A stretch of DNA of 64,000 nt from VAXT01 sp038040395 (GTDB lineage: Bacteria; Actinomycetota; Thermoleophilia; Gaiellales; Gaiellaceae). Shown one piece after another: positions 51,401-60,799 of the stretch. Where the stretch lies: contig JBBPIJ010000002.1 in NCBI GenBank assembly GCA_038040395.1, positions 248,001-312,000 of the forward strand. The letters run 5' to 3'. The notes below the pieces were generated by a model that saw only the letters and a list, made by a program, of their open reading frames with translations, was not told where the DNA came from and ran no database searches. Position 1 is the stretch's first letter. Every line of letters starts with the position of its first letter. The translations under genes were made by a program, and so were the position numbers.

Positions 51401-51791
51401 CTAGCCGCTCGCTGTGCCGAGCGGCTGCTCGTCCGGTGGCCGCGGCACGAGGAGTTTGAAGCCCGCCGGCAGGCTCCGACCGCATGCGCCCTCGCCAGCC
51501 AGCTGGTCGAGCGCCAGCTCCGCTCCCTTCGCCCGCCGCTCCCAGTCCGGCTTTCCCCCTTCGTCAGTGGCCTTGAGGAGTGCCCAGATCGCAGGATCGC
51601 CGTTGCCCATTCCGGAGCGGGCCGCGGGGGGTCTCCTTGACGATCTGGCGAATCTCTGGCTTGGTCATCAGCCGCTCACCGGTGCGCGTGCCGATTTCGA
51701 CCACCCGTGCAGCCTCGTGTTGGGTGAGGCCGCGACCGACCAGCTCGGCGAAGCGGCGCGCGACCTCCCTGTCAACTGGTTTCTGAGCCAC
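51401..51791 (-). pseudogene. Frameshifted small HTH DNA-binding protein
   Basis: The 5' part (GTG 51791 to about 51620) encodes REVARRFAELVGRGLTQHEA and ARVVEIGTRTGERLM, a helix-turn-helix, then KPEIRQIVKETPRGPLR. The frame then breaks. From ATG 51610 the other frame gives NGDPAIWALLKATDEGGKPD and WERRAKGAELALDQLAGEG, a natural C-terminal continuation seen in small phage terminase or HTH proteins. The shift lies in 51600-51625. Joined, it would be a protein of about 130 residues. A sequencing error cannot be excluded. Confidence 0.5.
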
Positions 51792-51793
51792 GG

Positions 51794-52426
51794 GTGGGAT
51801 TTTATCTCCGCGCGCTACGCCGCCATCAAAACGAGCGAGCCCCCATCTCGGCAGCAGCCTCCGGCATGTGGCGGCCTGCGGCGCCATGTGGCGGACGCAC
51901 TTGTTGGCCGGCAGAGAGGGTCAAAGCGGCAGCCGGTGCGGGTTTGCGCTCGGATGTGGCGGATGTGGCGGATGTGGCGGACTCCGCCGCATCGAAGGCA
52001 GGGCTCGGACAGTTTCCGGGCAGTCGGTCGCTAGGCCAGCCTCGCCTAGTTGCTTCGTCCGGTCTGTACGCCGTCGGAATCCGCGAGCAGTACACCAGGC
52101 CCATCCTGATCCGAGATCCCGACGCGGGAATCGCGTTTCGCAGTTACGCGGCGGAGGATTTCATTCTCGATCGCTCTCGGAACTCGCCCGTGATCGTCGC
52201 CGCCTTTACCGTGAGCGCCAAGGGCCACGTAGACGCACCGGGGTTGATTCAGATACGAGCATGGACAATCGATCTTGAGGGGCTAGACAAGCCCGGCGTT
52301 GTTGGCTCGTACCCATGTGACCCATTCCCTGATCGTCCCGTGCTGACCCGAGCCAGGGACTACGAGGACCTTCGCTCGGCCTTAACGCGAACGTGGCAGC
52401 GTCTGAAGCGAACGATGTTCTGTTAA
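51794..52426 (+). CDS. Hypothetical protein, start uncertain
   Basis: The C-terminal 120 residues (SSGLYAVGIREQYTRPILIR onward, with AFTVSAKGHVDAPGLIQIRA and LTRTWQRLKRTMFC) have normal composition. The first 80 codons are doubtful and include a nine-base tandem repeat (GCGGATGTG three times, 51954-51980, encoding VADVADVAD). The true start may lie near 52050. No family recognised. Confidence 0.45.
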   Translation: MGFYLRALRRHQNERAPISAAASGMWRPAAPCGGRTCWPAERVKAAAGAGLRSDVADVADVADSAASKAGLGQFPGSRSLGQPRLVASSGLYAVGIREQYTRPILIRDPDAGIAFRSYAAEDFILDRSRNSPVIVAAFTVSAKGHVDAPGLIQIRAWTIDLEGLDKPGVVGSYPCDPFPDRPVLTRARDYEDLRSALTRTWQRLKRTMFC

Positions 52427-52445
52427 CCCCGGGACGTCGAAGCGC

Positions 52446-53057
52446 CTAGGCGTTCGGCTTACCGCTCGGCCTTCCGCGCTTACCCTTCCGTCCGATTCTC
52501 CACCCCGGGGTGGTGGCCGGTGCCCGGGGATCGACATCGTCGCCCATTGCCTCAATGAGTGCATCCCAGGCCTGGTACCAGCCAGGGAGATCATGCATCG
52601 CCCTCATTACTCTGTTGAACCGCTCATCGTCTGGGGCCTCAGGCGCGATCTCGTGCGCCTTCGCGGCGCCGTCGGCACGGAGCTTCACCAAGACGTTGTC
52701 CAGCCTTCGCAATTTCACGCGGACATCTTTCGAGGCGTAGAGATAAACACGAGCGGTAGCTTTCGAGAATCGAGCGTCCCACCCCCCGGTCGTCAAGTCG
52801 GTCTGTGTGCGATTGCCGATGTCGTGCTTGTACTTGATGACCGCATTGACAGCCACGGACGTCAGCGCATCTGCATCGTCGGCGACCTCGATGAACTCCT
52901 CGTAGACCGCTGTCCTCGTGCGTGTATCTTCCGCCCGGACCGGATAAATGGCGGCGGCTTCTTGCGCACGAGCTGCCAGATAAGCCGCTAGGAGCGAGGG
53001 AATCCCAGCGAGCAAACCGCCGACCACAACCGCCGTCAAGGTCGAGCCGAGAATCAC
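52446..53057 (-). CDS. Single-pass membrane protein with helical domain
   Basis: A 203-residue protein with an N-terminal membrane helix (LTAVVVGGLLAGIPSLLAAY) followed by a helical cytoplasmic domain (RTRTAVYEEFIEVADDADAL; RVKLRRLDNVLVKLRADGAA) and a basic tail (IGRKGKRGRPSGKP). Common layout for small actinobacterial anchored proteins; not recognised as a named family. It converges with the gene at 51794-52426. Confidence 0.6.
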   Translation of the reverse strand: MILGSTLTAVVVGGLLAGIPSLLAAYLAARAQEAAAIYPVRAEDTRTRTAVYEEFIEVADDADALTSVAVNAVIKYKHDIGNRTQTDLTTGGWDARFSKATARVYLYASKDVRVKLRRLDNVLVKLRADGAAKAHEIAPEAPDDERFNRVMRAMHDLPGWYQAWDALIEAMGDDVDPRAPATTPGWRIGRKGKRGRPSGKPNA

Positions 53058-53672
53058 GAGGTAACTATTTCACTGCAAGCGGGGACGGCGCAATTTCTCT
53101 CTGCCGGGGCCGGAGCCAGGAGCGGAACGAGTCACCCGCATACGACCGAGGCCGGGGCAGTGCGGGGAAGCATCCGAGCGCGCCGGAAGTTCGACCCCGC
53201 GCCTCGGCCCCTACGGTCTGACCGACGCAGCCCGAAGCCGCCGTTTTCCAAAACAACGAAGGAGCGTTAGTGGCGGCGTGTTGCAAACGCGACTTGAGCG
53301 TGCCATATTGGCCGCCGACGTCTATGAGAGGTAGGAGGTGGCTCCCCTGGAAGGTTCGACGCCCAAAGACCAGCGGCAGAAGCTCATCGCCGGCGGGGTC
53401 ATTGTTGCTATCGATTCGAACTCGGCCAGCCCGCACCTCCGACACCCAGCGACACATCCGGGTTCCAGCGGGCTATCGACTGCCTTGGATGGAAGGTGGA
53501 CCTGCTCTACGAGCTTTGCGTGGATGGCACGCTTGAGCCACCAACCGGTTAGTCATCGGTCGCTGTTCGCGGGCCAGGACGATGGAGGTCGCTCGGAGTG
53601 GCCGCGCGCACGTGGGATCAGAGTTGACTTCAATGCACGCGTGCGGCGTGAGTCTTACACTCCGGGCAAGCG
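53058..53672. other. Intergenic region without supported gene
   Basis: About 600 bases between divergent membrane-protein genes. No RNA gene, palindrome or insertion element end seen. Confidence 0.4.
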
Positions 53673-54458
53673 ATGCCTCGCAGGCCGAAGCCGAACGGTA
53701 GCTTGACGCCGGAAACGAACGGTAGTCACGGTGCCCCCCCAGAGCGCTTGGCTTACTTCGTCTTGGGGCTGTGCGCGGCGGGCGTCATTCTGTTCTCATC
53801 TCTCGCCATCTGGCTCGACACAACGACGCGCGCTGAAACAACCAGGCTCGTATTCGTGTCGGTCTTGCCGCTGTTTGGGACGTGGGTCGGCCTGGTGCTG
53901 GCCTACTACTACGGGAGCAAGAACCTCGCAGCTGCGACAAGAAGTACCGAGACCCTCAGCGGCGTCGCAGGCCAGCTTGCTGGCATCGCTACGGCCGCGA
54001 CGCTGGTACGCGAGAAGATGATCCCGGATACGAAGATTGAGTCCCTCTCGCTCACGCCGGACGAGGACAAGAACTTTGAGCAGCTTCCGCTGAGGAGGCT
54101 GTGGGATCGGTTCGAAGAGATTAAGCCCTTGGGCTACGACCGTCTCCCGATCCTCGGCCCAGACAAGACAATCCGGGGTCTCATGCACCGCTCGTTGCTC
54201 GACCGCTTTGCGGCAGGTCAGGCCGGCAAACTCCCGGACGCCCTCGAGGGCAAGAACATCAGCAATCTCTCAACGGACGAACGGCGCCTGCTCTCGACGT
54301 ACGCGTTCGTCCCCGTAAGCGCCAATTTGGGCGACGCGCGCAGAGCAATGAAGTCGGTGCCGGACTGCAACGATGTCCTTGTAACCGAGACCGGCGTGGC
54401 GAGCGAACCGATCAAAGGCTGGCTGACGAATAGCGAGCTTGCCGAACTATCCGACTGA
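53673..54458 (+). CDS. Membrane protein with C-terminal CBS-like pair
   Basis: 261 residues: two transmembrane helices (LAYFVLGLCAAGVILFSSLA; LVFVSVLPLFGTWVGLVLAY), a short linker, then a cytoplasmic CBS-like module. Its first half is YDRLPILGPDKTIRGLMHRS with LLDRF, its second LGDARRAMKSVPDCNDVLVT with GWLTNSELAEL. CBS pairs bind adenosyl nucleotides and regulate attached domains; here the attached part is only the membrane anchor. It converges with the PRC-barrel-like gene at 54537-54857. Confidence 0.7.
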   Translation: MPRRPKPNGSLTPETNGSHGAPPERLAYFVLGLCAAGVILFSSLAIWLDTTTRAETTRLVFVSVLPLFGTWVGLVLAYYYGSKNLAAATRSTETLSGVAGQLAGIATAATLVREKMIPDTKIESLSLTPDEDKNFEQLPLRRLWDRFEEIKPLGYDRLPILGPDKTIRGLMHRSLLDRFAAGQAGKLPDALEGKNISNLSTDERRLLSTYAFVPVSANLGDARRAMKSVPDCNDVLVTETGVASEPIKGWLTNSELAELSD

Positions 54459-54536
54459 GGCTTTACAGCGGCGAGGTCGTTGGCGACATGTCGCTCTTTG
54501 CGGGAAGTGCGACAGGACGAAGACGAGTCCGCGGCC

Positions 54537-54857
54537 TCAGGCTGAAGGCGAGCCTTCAAGTGCGCTCCGGTCGAGGCGCAGCTCGACCGTCCTCTGCTTC
54601 GGCCTGACCGCCTCGACAGCGCCGAAGGGAAGGGCACGGCGCCGCTTCGGCAGCAACCCGCGCCGGCGAACGACGATCTCGTCGGGATAGTCAGCGTGCC
54701 GCTCGTAGCGGACGTGGTCGAGCCAGCCGAGGTGCACGCCATCGCTCGCCACGACCCGGTAGCCCTCGGCCGCGGCGAGCAGGCGACCAAGCTCCGCCTT
54801 CCTCCTCAGGCTCTGCTCGGCACTCTTATCTCCGATCCCCTGCCGCACGAGAGACAA
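54537..54857 (-). CDS. PRC-barrel-like small protein
   Basis: A 106-residue protein: a helical N-terminus (KSAEQSLRRKAELGRLLAAA), then YRVVASDGVHLGWLDHVRYE and YPDEIVVRRRGLLPKRRRAL, a beta-barrel pattern matching PRC-barrel proteins that sit on ribosome-associated or photosynthetic complexes. The C-terminus is charged. No operon partner. Functional role unknown in this context. Confidence 0.6.
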   Translation of the reverse strand: MSLVRQGIGDKSAEQSLRRKAELGRLLAAAEGYRVVASDGVHLGWLDHVRYERHADYPDEIVVRRRGLLPKRRRALPFGAVEAVRPKQRTVELRLDRSALEGSPSA

Positions 54858-55420
54858 GGGTAGTCCGCTTCCGCCCGGCAGACGACCCGCCGCACGGAAT
54901 CGGTCACGAAAGCACCTAGCGGATTAGACCGAGTGACTGCGCCAATTCGGCAGGCTGCGCCCGTGCTAAGCGCTGGCGATTAACAATCCCCTACTAACCG
55001 GGTGCTGCTCTCGTTGGCTGGCCCCGCCAACCCGCCAACCTGCCAACGCCGAACCTCCACCCCTGCAACCAAGCCGGATCGGGCCCGCAAGGCATCCGCC
55101 TACGAAGCCGCCAACGCGGGCTCAAACTCGACCCGAAAGTTACGGAGCGACGGTGGTCGGCTACCGCCGTCAAAAGCCCTGGTGGGTTACTGGTGCGCTA
55201 ACGCGACGACCCCGTCTGAGCTCGTCGGTCCCGGCGCCGGCCGAGGTCGCTGAGTCCAGCGCCGGCGGGAAGCATGTCGCACTTCCGCCAAAACGCGACA
55301 GCTGCGGGACTCGAGGCGACTAGACCGAACTGCTTTTGAGGATCGGGTCGTTTGGCGCGCGGCTGGCGCGCCCGTCGACGGGCTGAGCGATGAGGCGGGC
55401 GGAGAGCCTAGTCTGGTCGT
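54858..55420. other. Region with the second dispersed-repeat copy; no gene
   Basis: Holds the 52-bp repeat at 54996-55047. Remaining frames are chance. Confidence 0.4.
54996..55047. repeat. Dispersed 52-bp repeat, copy B
   Basis: Begins AACCGGGTGCTGCTCTCGTT and ends in GCCAACC-type blocks; 49 of 52 positions match copy A at 27594-27645. Intergenic here. Confidence 0.8.
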
Positions 55421-55733
55421 ATGGCCCCCTTCGTTGGACGGGAGAACGTCCGCAAGCGCCTAGCGCCGCTCGAGGGTGAGCAAGGCCGGACGAGCTATGC
55501 CAACGGAGTGGTGCGGATCGAGTTCCCCGGCGAGGCCATCGTCGTACGACCGCCGTTCGGGGCTCGCACATGAGCACGAGTACGACACGGTGCGACTGGC
55601 GCCGCTGCTCGAGGCGTTGACGGCCGACCACATCGTCGCTGCGTTGCTAGTCCGACTTGGCGGCTACGCGGTTGGCGTCTTCGACGGCGAACCTCTCTTT
55701 GGGCACCGAAACCACCGGCTCTGCCTTGGCTAG
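55421..55733 (+). pseudogene. Decayed Vms1-like release factor (acVLRF1 type) remnant
   Basis: From ATG 55421 the frame reads RTSYANGVVRIEFPGEAIVV and RPPFG, then hits a stop. One base later in the other frame it continues LAHEHEYDTVRLAPLLEALT, DHIVAALLVRLGGYAVGVFD and GEPL, the pattern of actinobacterial Vms1/Ankzf1-like peptidyl-tRNA hydrolases that rescue stalled ribosomes. The break is in the GGGG run near 55558-55562. The gene also lacks its N-terminus and catalytic C-terminal half, and the last residues shift frame again. A clear remnant. Confidence 0.55.
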
Positions 55734-56968
55734 GGACAGGGTCCCTTCGCGGGCGGGAGCGGCCGATCGGCGAAAAAGCGCAGAGACTTCAGCGTTCCCA
55801 GGATCTCAACCTGGCCGGCGCCGCCGGGTTTGCCGAAGTTCGCCGCCACATGGCCAATGCGAATCCGGAGGCCGGTCGGGATGCGGACTCGCACGATGCA
55901 GCGTGCTGCGTTTTGCTGTGGCAGTGCCAGTGCTGCGACGGCCGCCCTACGATTCGCCGGCGTCGCTGGTGTCGCCCATCGTCCCTGGCGCGCACTGTCA
56001 CCGCCGTAGACGCGGTAGACCGTGAGCGGCCGCGCGATCTTTATCTCGCGGTAACTGTTCAGCCACTCGCTCGCTTGGGGGGACGCGGTCGTAGTCGTGG
56101 CGGTGCTCGTCGTGATCGAGGTGCGGTCTTTCCTCGGGACGACCGTCACGCAGGCGTCGATGGCGCCGGCCGTCGTCGCCTCGGCGCAGCTCTTGCGGAG
56201 CGCGACTAGGTCGCGCTGGCCTTGCGACCAGTCGGCGACGCCAAAGATCCCCACGATCCCGAGGATCGTCATCAGCACCGCGACCTTCGTGAGCACGCCG
56301 TTGAATGCCTGTTGTGACCGCCACTCCAGGATCTCCGCGGCCGCCCGGACGCAGGCGAGTCGAACCTTTCCCTGCAGGCGCTCCGCCTCATCCTGGAGGT
56401 CCTTCGCCTTTGCCTTCGAACTGTGCTGGGCAATGCGGTTCAGTCGTATCGCGCGCAGCTCGACGTCGCGCAACGCGGCGGCGTCCTCTTCTGCCGCGGT
56501 GTCTGTGAAAACGCGGTCGCGTAGCTCACGCTCGCGGGGGCGGAGCGTCTCCCTCCCTGCCTCGGTTTTAATTCCGATGCGGCGCTGAGCTCCGAAGAAG
56601 CGGCCGGCGACCCAAGCCGCGCCGACGAGCGAACCAACGCTCGACGCGACCGCGAGCGCCCAAGTCCAGCCCGAGGAATCTGCGGGGAGAGGAAAGATCT
56701 TGTGCACCTGCGTGTAGCCGAGACCGGCCAAAAGCGCCGTCGCGCCGGCGCCTAGGGCTGCCCCGAAGCGGCGGAGCAGCTCTCGCATCGACTCCATCGC
56801 CTTCCGAAGATCGGCGATCGCCCCGACTGTCTCAGGCAGCTCGTCGCTCTCAGGCGTCGTCGACGCGTTTGGCTTGGCCTCGACGCCGAGCAGGCCGCGG
56901 AGGCCCCTGCGCACCCGTTCCACGTCGTCGTCTCCGGGCACCTCAGTGCGGTGCGCGTTCTGAGGCAT
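55730..56968 (-). CDS. Membrane protein with ADP-ribosyltransferase-like C-terminal domain
   Basis: 412 residues from MPQNAHRTEVPGDDDVERVR; the ATG overlaps the 3' end of the upstream small gene. Two transmembrane helices frame the centre (FGAALGAGATALLAGLGYTQ; VLTKVAVLMTILGIVGIFGV). After a Thr-rich linker the last 110 residues read PLTVYRVYGGDSARQGRWAT and later RIGHVAANFGKPGGAGQVEI. This resembles the ADP-ribosyltransferase-like modules of polymorphic toxins (YR...G then GG..Q). If active it would modify a target at the membrane. Family call by eye only. Confidence 0.55.
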   Translation of the reverse strand: MPQNAHRTEVPGDDDVERVRRGLRGLLGVEAKPNASTTPESDELPETVGAIADLRKAMESMRELLRRFGAALGAGATALLAGLGYTQVHKIFPLPADSSGWTWALAVASSVGSLVGAAWVAGRFFGAQRRIGIKTEAGRETLRPRERELRDRVFTDTAAEEDAAALRDVELRAIRLNRIAQHSSKAKAKDLQDEAERLQGKVRLACVRAAAEILEWRSQQAFNGVLTKVAVLMTILGIVGIFGVADWSQGQRDLVALRKSCAEATTAGAIDACVTVVPRKDRTSITTSTATTTTASPQASEWLNSYREIKIARPLTVYRVYGGDSARQGRWATPATPANRRAAVAALALPQQNAARCIVRVRIPTGLRIRIGHVAANFGKPGGAGQVEILGTLKSLRFFADRPLPPAKGPCP

Positions 56969-57149
56969 ACCTGCGCAGCACGTCCTGCACCTCCAAAGCC
57001 AACTCGCGCACCCGCGCATCCCCTGCTGCCATGCCGTCGCGGGCTGCGAACAGCAACCGCTCTACAGTCGAAGGTCTGCCGATAGCACGCAGATCGGCTT
57101 CACTCGCCTGCTGCAGCCAGTTCACCACTTGCTCCGCCGTGATGGTCAT
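56943..57149 (-). CDS. Small helical protein upstream of the ART-like gene
   Basis: 68 residues from MTITAEQVVNWLQQASEADL; the start follows GGCGGGAATC. The product is one or two amphipathic helices (STVERLLFAARDGMAAGDAR; VRELALEVQDVLRRYASERA) and overlaps the next gene by 26 bases, so the two are coupled. It could be a partner or antitoxin-like regulator of the downstream protein (inference). No family assigned. Confidence 0.55.
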   Translation of the reverse strand: MTITAEQVVNWLQQASEADLRAIGRPSTVERLLFAARDGMAAGDARVRELALEVQDVLRRYASERAPH

Positions 57150-57268
57150 GATTCCCGCCCGATTATCAACCTTCGGTTGTCGTTTGTCGACGGGGCGGTC
57201 GGATTCGATCCCCCCGGCGGCCCGCCTTTCCGAGAGTTGACCACGGACAACGAAGGTTCGATACTCCC

Positions 57269-60200
57269 GTGACAACGAAGGGCCGAGCTGTCGAAGCTCT
57301 AGTAATCATCACTCCCACGTGGGTCAGCCTCCGACTCGGAGCTGAGGTGAACCTCGCGGTCCGCGTCGTTGGAGGAAGCAAGCCTTATCGCTACGCGTGG
57401 AAGCACGGCGAACGCGTAGAACCCGTCGCGACGTCGGAGACCTACGCGATTAGGGCTCTGAAGGAAGCCGACGCAGGCTCCTATGTCGTGGAGGTCACAG
57501 ACAGCCTTGGTGCGATTGTTAGTTCGGCGCCCTTCGAGCTGAAGATCGACGAAGCCGCTGTCGACCCTATCCCCTTCGAGCCGACGCAGGAGATTCGCTA
57601 CGCAGTCGTGATGTATGGCGGCGTCTCGCTCGCGATCTATATCAACGGCGTCGTCCAGGAACTGCTGCATCTGGTTCGGGCGACGGCTCCGGGCGCCGAC
57701 GGGAGCACGCTGTACTCGGGATCCGAGCTCAAGAGCACCGAGGGCGTCTACCGCCGTCTTGGTCAGATTCTTGCGTGGGGCGAAGAAGCGGATCATGCGA
57801 CCGCGGCTGACGCACCTGTTAGCACCCGCTTTGTCGTTGACGTCATCTCCGGCACATCTGCAGGCGGGATCAACGGCGTCTTTCTCGCCAAGGCGCTAGC
57901 TAACGAGCAGCCGATTGACGAGTTGAAGAAGCTGTGGGTTAAGGAAGGTGACATCACCCTCCTTGTCAACGACGCAAAGTCGTATGCGGACTTGAAGGGC
58001 CTGTCCAAGCAGGCGCCGCCTCAATCGGTCCTTAACAGCCGGCGGATGTACTGGAAGCTGCTCGAGGCGCTCCACGGGATGGACGAGCACACACCCGACG
58101 CACGGAAGGAGCGAGGCGCGTCTGCGCTCGTCGAAGAGCTTGATCTTTGGGTGACGGCCACGGATCTCCGCGGCTTGATGCTTCCGATCGACCTCTATGA
58201 CCGCGTGGTCTTTGAGAAGAGGCACAAGAATGTCTTTCACTTCGTCTACGGCAGCGAGCGAGCGCGCGGTGAAGCCCGCAACGATTTTCTCCGGGCGACC
58301 AATCCATTCCTGGCCTTTGCCGCTCGCGCTACCTCGTCGTTTCCGTTCGCGTTCGAGCCGATGTCGCTCGATGACATCGACCAGGTCTTGGCCAATAAGC
58401 GCTTCAATGAATACGGTGCTGGAAACGCTCAGTCAGGTAAATGGAACAGGTTCTTCTCCGACTACATCAACGCACGTCGGTCGGGCCCCGCTGCAGCCGA
58501 AGCGACACCGCCACAGGTTCAAAGCGAAGACCCGGCGCTCTCTAAGTACTACCGCAGTGAAGCGTTCGGCGACGGCGGCTACCTCGACAACAAGCCGTTT
58601 TCATGGGCGACGGGCACGCTCGCCCACCGGAGAGCGGACATTCCGGTTCAGCGTCGTCTTCTCTATGTAGAGCCTGACCCTGGCGGGCCGCTTCCACTGG
58701 CTCATGATCGGGCCAAGCAGGTCCCACCGCCGCCCAACTGGACGCAGCCGACGGTCAAACCCGATCCGATTGAGAACGTGACAGACGCGCTGCTGACGTT
58801 GCCGCGAACCGAGACGATTCGCGACGACCTTGCAGCGCTAATCGAACGCAACCGCCAGCTCTCACGGATTGCCGACATCGCCAGAATCGCCGATCGTCTT
58901 GACGCTCAACGGCCGGTGGCTGAGCAGTTACCAGAGGTTGACGTGTGGCGCGGTCTCCCTGTGAGCGACGTCCTTGAACGTCGCGGCCTCCAATACACGG
59001 CTTACCACCGCTTGAAGGTTTCGGCTGATCTGGACGAACTCTCCGAGTGGGTTGCTCGCGCCGCCGGGCTCAACCCGGAGTCCGATGATCGTTCGGCAGT
59101 GCGCTGCGTTCTTCAGGCGTGGTTCGACCGGCGTTATCCCGAAAGTGGGACAGGCGATCAGTCACAGAATGAGTTCTTGCTCCGCTTCGATGTCGGCTAT
59201 CGCTTCCGCCGCCTTGACTTTCTCAATCGTCGAATCGACGAGCTGCTGAGGCTCGATCAAAACGCACTCGGGTTGTTTGCCCGGTTCAACGAGTCCGGCA
59301 GCGGGATCGTCGCAGACGATCCCGAGCAAGCAAAACAGATTCTGCGGCGCGCGAAGAAGCTCCTGAACGACGCGCGCATGGTTCTGCGCGCTGACGTGCG
59401 TTGGATCTCCGCACAGTCCGGAGTACCCGCCGACAGCGAGATCGATCCCGGGGCCGAGATTAGGCGCGCGATCTCGGCAACAGGACTGACGCGCGAGTCG
59501 CTGCTCGCGCTGCTGAACGGCGCTTCCACACGTGATGAGTCGGTGGAGCGCGCTCGGACGCTATTAGGAGACAACTTCGGCCCAATCGAAGAAGCTGCCG
59601 ACGCTGTTTCGGACGCTCTTAAGCCCGCGTTCACCCGCGCGAGGTCGCATGCACTTCAGGCGACCCGCATGGATCGTCCGGACTTTGCGCGGCCCGACGC
59701 GGTCGGAACCTACGAGCTAAACCAGGTCGTGCTCGCGCCGCTTCGGTCTTTCTACGACCAGTACGAAGAGTACGACTCGGTCATCTTCCCGATCGCTTAC
59801 GGCATTACCACCGAGGCTGCGCGGGCTGAAGTGATCCGGATCAGCCCGCTGGACGCGACTAGCCTGATCAACGAGACGAGCCCATCAGAGAGCAGGCGAA
59901 AGCTTGCTGGCGTCGCGCTCGGTCACTTTGGTGGATTCTTCGAAAGAGCCTGGCGTCAGAACGACATCATGTGGGGACGGCTTGACGCTGCTGAGCGCTT
60001 GATGACCACGCTGTTGCCCGATTCCGACGAGCGTAAGCAACTGCTCAAAGACGCACAGATGGCGATTGTCAGGGACGAGTTCGGCTTGAACGACCTTGAG
60101 CCGCTGACCGCGCTGGTTGTCGACAGCATCCTCGCGGCCGACAGTAGCCTCATAGGGGTGCCAGCCGCACTTGCCGGCGCGGATCCTAAGAGCGTTGCAG

Positions 60201-60799
60201 CCGCCGTCGCCTCCTCCGTCACCCCTGAGCGAATGCTCGAATACCTGCGCGACAGCTACGAGGTCAACAGGGAAATCGATCGGCGCGGGCTCATGGCAAC
60301 TACCGGTCGCGCCACCCGCGTAACCGGACTGTTGCTCGACGGGATCTCGGCAGACGATCGCTACAAGGTCCTCAAGAAGCCGTCGCGATGGCTAATTAGG
60401 GTCGGACGCACGCTCTGGACGTTGGTCGAAATGACGACGCCGCGCACGTTTGCTGAGATCCTGACCCGCTACTGGCTGCCGCTAGTCCTCTTCATGAGCG
60501 GGTTGCTGATCATAGGCGGCGCGGTGTTCGGCGCTCCGGCAACCGCAAAGGCCGGGTGGGTGCTGCTCGGCCTGACAGCTCTGTGGAAGCTCGCGCTTTG
60601 GTTCATTGACGACATCATCAGGAAGAGGTCGCGGCTGTTCTTCATGCTCGCAGCGCTCGCATTGGCACTGGTGCTCGGCCTTGCCGTCACCGAGGTAGCT
60701 CGGCATCTCTCGCACGACGTCGCCCAGTTGATCGCTCACTGGCACTGGCTTGACACGGCAGTGCGCTGGATCTGGCCATGGAAGCTGCCGCCTGCCTAG
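57269..60799 (+). CDS. Patatin-related membrane protein
   Basis: The 1176-residue protein starts at a GTG. Domains in order: an Ig-like module (about 10-95, TPTWVSLRLGAEVNLAVRVV ... DAGSYVVEV), then a patatin catalytic domain with oxyanion loop AVVMYGGVSLAIYINGV (about 110-125), nucleophile S about 197 in VISGTSAGGINGVFLA, and catalytic Asp about 434 in FGDGGYLDNKPF. Long helical regions follow, then three membrane helices near the end (LPLVLFMSGLLIIGGAVFGA; MLAALALALVLGLAVTEVA). It resembles the bacterial patatin-related proteins with DUF3376-type extensions. Probable phospholipase acting at the membrane. Confidence 0.88.
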   Translation: MTTKGRAVEALVIITPTWVSLRLGAEVNLAVRVVGGSKPYRYAWKHGERVEPVATSETYAIRALKEADAGSYVVEVTDSLGAIVSSAPFELKIDEAAVDPIPFEPTQEIRYAVVMYGGVSLAIYINGVVQELLHLVRATAPGADGSTLYSGSELKSTEGVYRRLGQILAWGEEADHATAADAPVSTRFVVDVISGTSAGGINGVFLAKALANEQPIDELKKLWVKEGDITLLVNDAKSYADLKGLSKQAPPQSVLNSRRMYWKLLEALHGMDEHTPDARKERGASALVEELDLWVTATDLRGLMLPIDLYDRVVFEKRHKNVFHFVYGSERARGEARNDFLRATNPFLAFAARATSSFPFAFEPMSLDDIDQVLANKRFNEYGAGNAQSGKWNRFFSDYINARRSGPAAAEATPPQVQSEDPALSKYYRSEAFGDGGYLDNKPFSWATGTLAHRRADIPVQRRLLYVEPDPGGPLPLAHDRAKQVPPPPNWTQPTVKPDPIENVTDALLTLPRTETIRDDLAALIERNRQLSRIADIARIADRLDAQRPVAEQLPEVDVWRGLPVSDVLERRGLQYTAYHRLKVSADLDELSEWVARAAGLNPESDDRSAVRCVLQAWFDRRYPESGTGDQSQNEFLLRFDVGYRFRRLDFLNRRIDELLRLDQNALGLFARFNESGSGIVADDPEQAKQILRRAKKLLNDARMVLRADVRWISAQSGVPADSEIDPGAEIRRAISATGLTRESLLALLNGASTRDESVERARTLLGDNFGPIEEAADAVSDALKPAFTRARSHALQATRMDRPDFARPDAVGTYELNQVVLAPLRSFYDQYEEYDSVIFPIAYGITTEAARAEVIRISPLDATSLINETSPSESRRKLAGVALGHFGGFFERAWRQNDIMWGRLDAAERLMTTLLPDSDERKQLLKDAQMAIVRDEFGLNDLEPLTALVVDSILAADSSLIGVPAALAGADPKSVAAAVASSVTPERMLEYLRDSYEVNREIDRRGLMATTGRATRVTGLLLDGISADDRYKVLKKPSRWLIRVGRTLWTLVEMTTPRTFAEILTRYWLPLVLFMSGLLIIGGAVFGAPATAKAGWVLLGLTALWKLALWFIDDIIRKRSRLFFMLAALALALVLGLAVTEVARHLSHDVAQLIAHWHWLDTAVRWIWPWKLPPA

